Source: Aquificaceae bacterium (GTDB taxonomy: Bacteria; Aquificota; Aquificia; Aquificales; Aquificaceae). Taken from it: a stretch of 6,205 bases of DNA. Shown in pieces: positions 5,907-6,205 of the stretch. The notes beneath the pieces were generated by a model. That model ran no database searches and was not told the DNA's origin. It saw only the letters and a list, made by a program, of their open reading frames with translations. Position numbers and translations under genes: made by a program. Numbering within the stretch: position 1 is the stretch's first letter; every line of letters starts with the position of its first letter. The stretch is taken from the NCBI GenBank assembly GCA_026983685.1, contig JALSTO010000332.1, positions 1 through 6,205 of the forward strand, in the 5' to 3' direction.

Positions 5907-6205
5907 CTAATCCATTTTCTCTATCTCTTTTAAAAGCTCCTGAGCCATCTCTTCCTCAGAGACCTTCTTTATGGGCTTTCCCTCTTTAAAGAGCCATGCA
6001 AAACCCCTTCCACAGGCAAGACCTATGTCCGCTTCCCTCGCCTCTCCTATTGCGTTAACCACACAGCCCATTATGGCCACCTTCAGGGACTTATCAACAC
6101 CGCTCAGCTTTTCCTCAACATCTTTGACTACCCGTTGAAGGTCAACCTCAATCCTACCGCAGGTTGGACAGGCTACTATGTCAATGCCTTTCTTTCTAAG
6201 TCCCA
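5907..6205 (-). CDS. ispG: 4-hydroxy-3-methylbut-2-enyl diphosphate synthase, C-terminal part (5' end outside window)
   Basis: IspG (GcpE) is the [4Fe-4S] enzyme of the MEP isoprenoid pathway that converts methylerythritol cyclodiphosphate to HMBPP in the cytoplasm. Only the last 98 codons are present, ending at TAG 5909-5907; the TIM-barrel part lies beyond base 6205. Visible are ACPTCGRIEVDL, whose CxxC provides two cluster cysteines (codons 6168-6170 and 6159-6161), and VAIMGCVVNAIGEAREADIGLACGRG, which carries the third Cys (6063-6065) and, seven residues on, the Glu ligand (6042-6044). This matches the Cys3-Glu ligation known for bacterial IspG. The usual NGPGE is NAIGE here, and an extra Cys appears in LACGRG where most homologues have Gly. 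The tail FKEGKPIKKVSEEEMAQELLKEIEKMD is typical. It is followed by fliN after 19 bp on the same strand. The gene was read directly from the sequence because it is open at the window edge. Confidence 0.95.
   Translation of the reverse strand, partial: GLRKKGIDIVACPTCGRIEVDLQRVVKDVEEKLSGVDKSLKVAIMGCVVNAIGEAREADIGLACGRGFAWLFKEGKPIKKVSEEEMAQELLKEIEKMD

Overview
The window is ordinary chromosomal DNA of a thermophilic bacterium, most likely a member of the Aquificales (Aquificaceae). This is inferred from the style of the proteins and codons (abundant Lys/Glu, AGG/AGA for Arg, ATA for Ile), from very tight packing, from a lone flagellar gene sitting between housekeeping genes, and from the character of the IspG and FolD proteins. 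No 16S rRNA or other decisive marker is present, so the placement is tentative. Two SPOR proteins, one of them a lipoprotein, and a flagellar switch protein point to a diderm, flagellated cell.

Layout. Positions 1-1981 hold two plus-strand genes: the 3' part of cysS (cysteinyl-tRNA synthetase; the HIGH half lies outside the window) and folD, joined by an ATGA stop/start overlap. Positions 1954-6205 are entirely minus-strand, in transcription order: the 3' end of ispG (isoprenoid MEP pathway), fliN (flagellar switch), argS (arginyl-tRNA synthetase), a membrane-anchored Pro/Lys-rich SPOR protein, and a TPR-SPOR lipoprotein. Gaps between the minus-strand genes are 19, 18 and 8 bp, followed by a 4-bp ATGA overlap, so read-through transcription is likely. 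The two gene groups converge and overlap by 28 bp at 1954-1981. There is no gene-free stretch above 20 bp, no RNA gene, no mobile element and no CRISPR.

How the genes fit together. The aminoacyl-tRNA synthetases, FolD and IspG are core metabolism with no shared pathway. The one pair that looks functionally linked is the two SPOR genes: an inner-membrane, FtsN-like protein and an outer-membrane-type lipoprotein, both predicted to bind peptidoglycan and translationally coupled. The best leads are these: (1) FolD lacks both residues that hold the NADP 2'-phosphate in the human enzyme, suggesting NAD use or a different binding mode; (2) the tandem SPOR module; (3) the argS and fliN starts lack Shine-Dalgarno sequences but carry -10-like hexamers 9-11 nt upstream, compatible with leaderless mRNAs; (4) IspG has NAIGE instead of the usual NGPGE next to its iron-sulfur ligand. 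I found no clearly novel multi-gene system.
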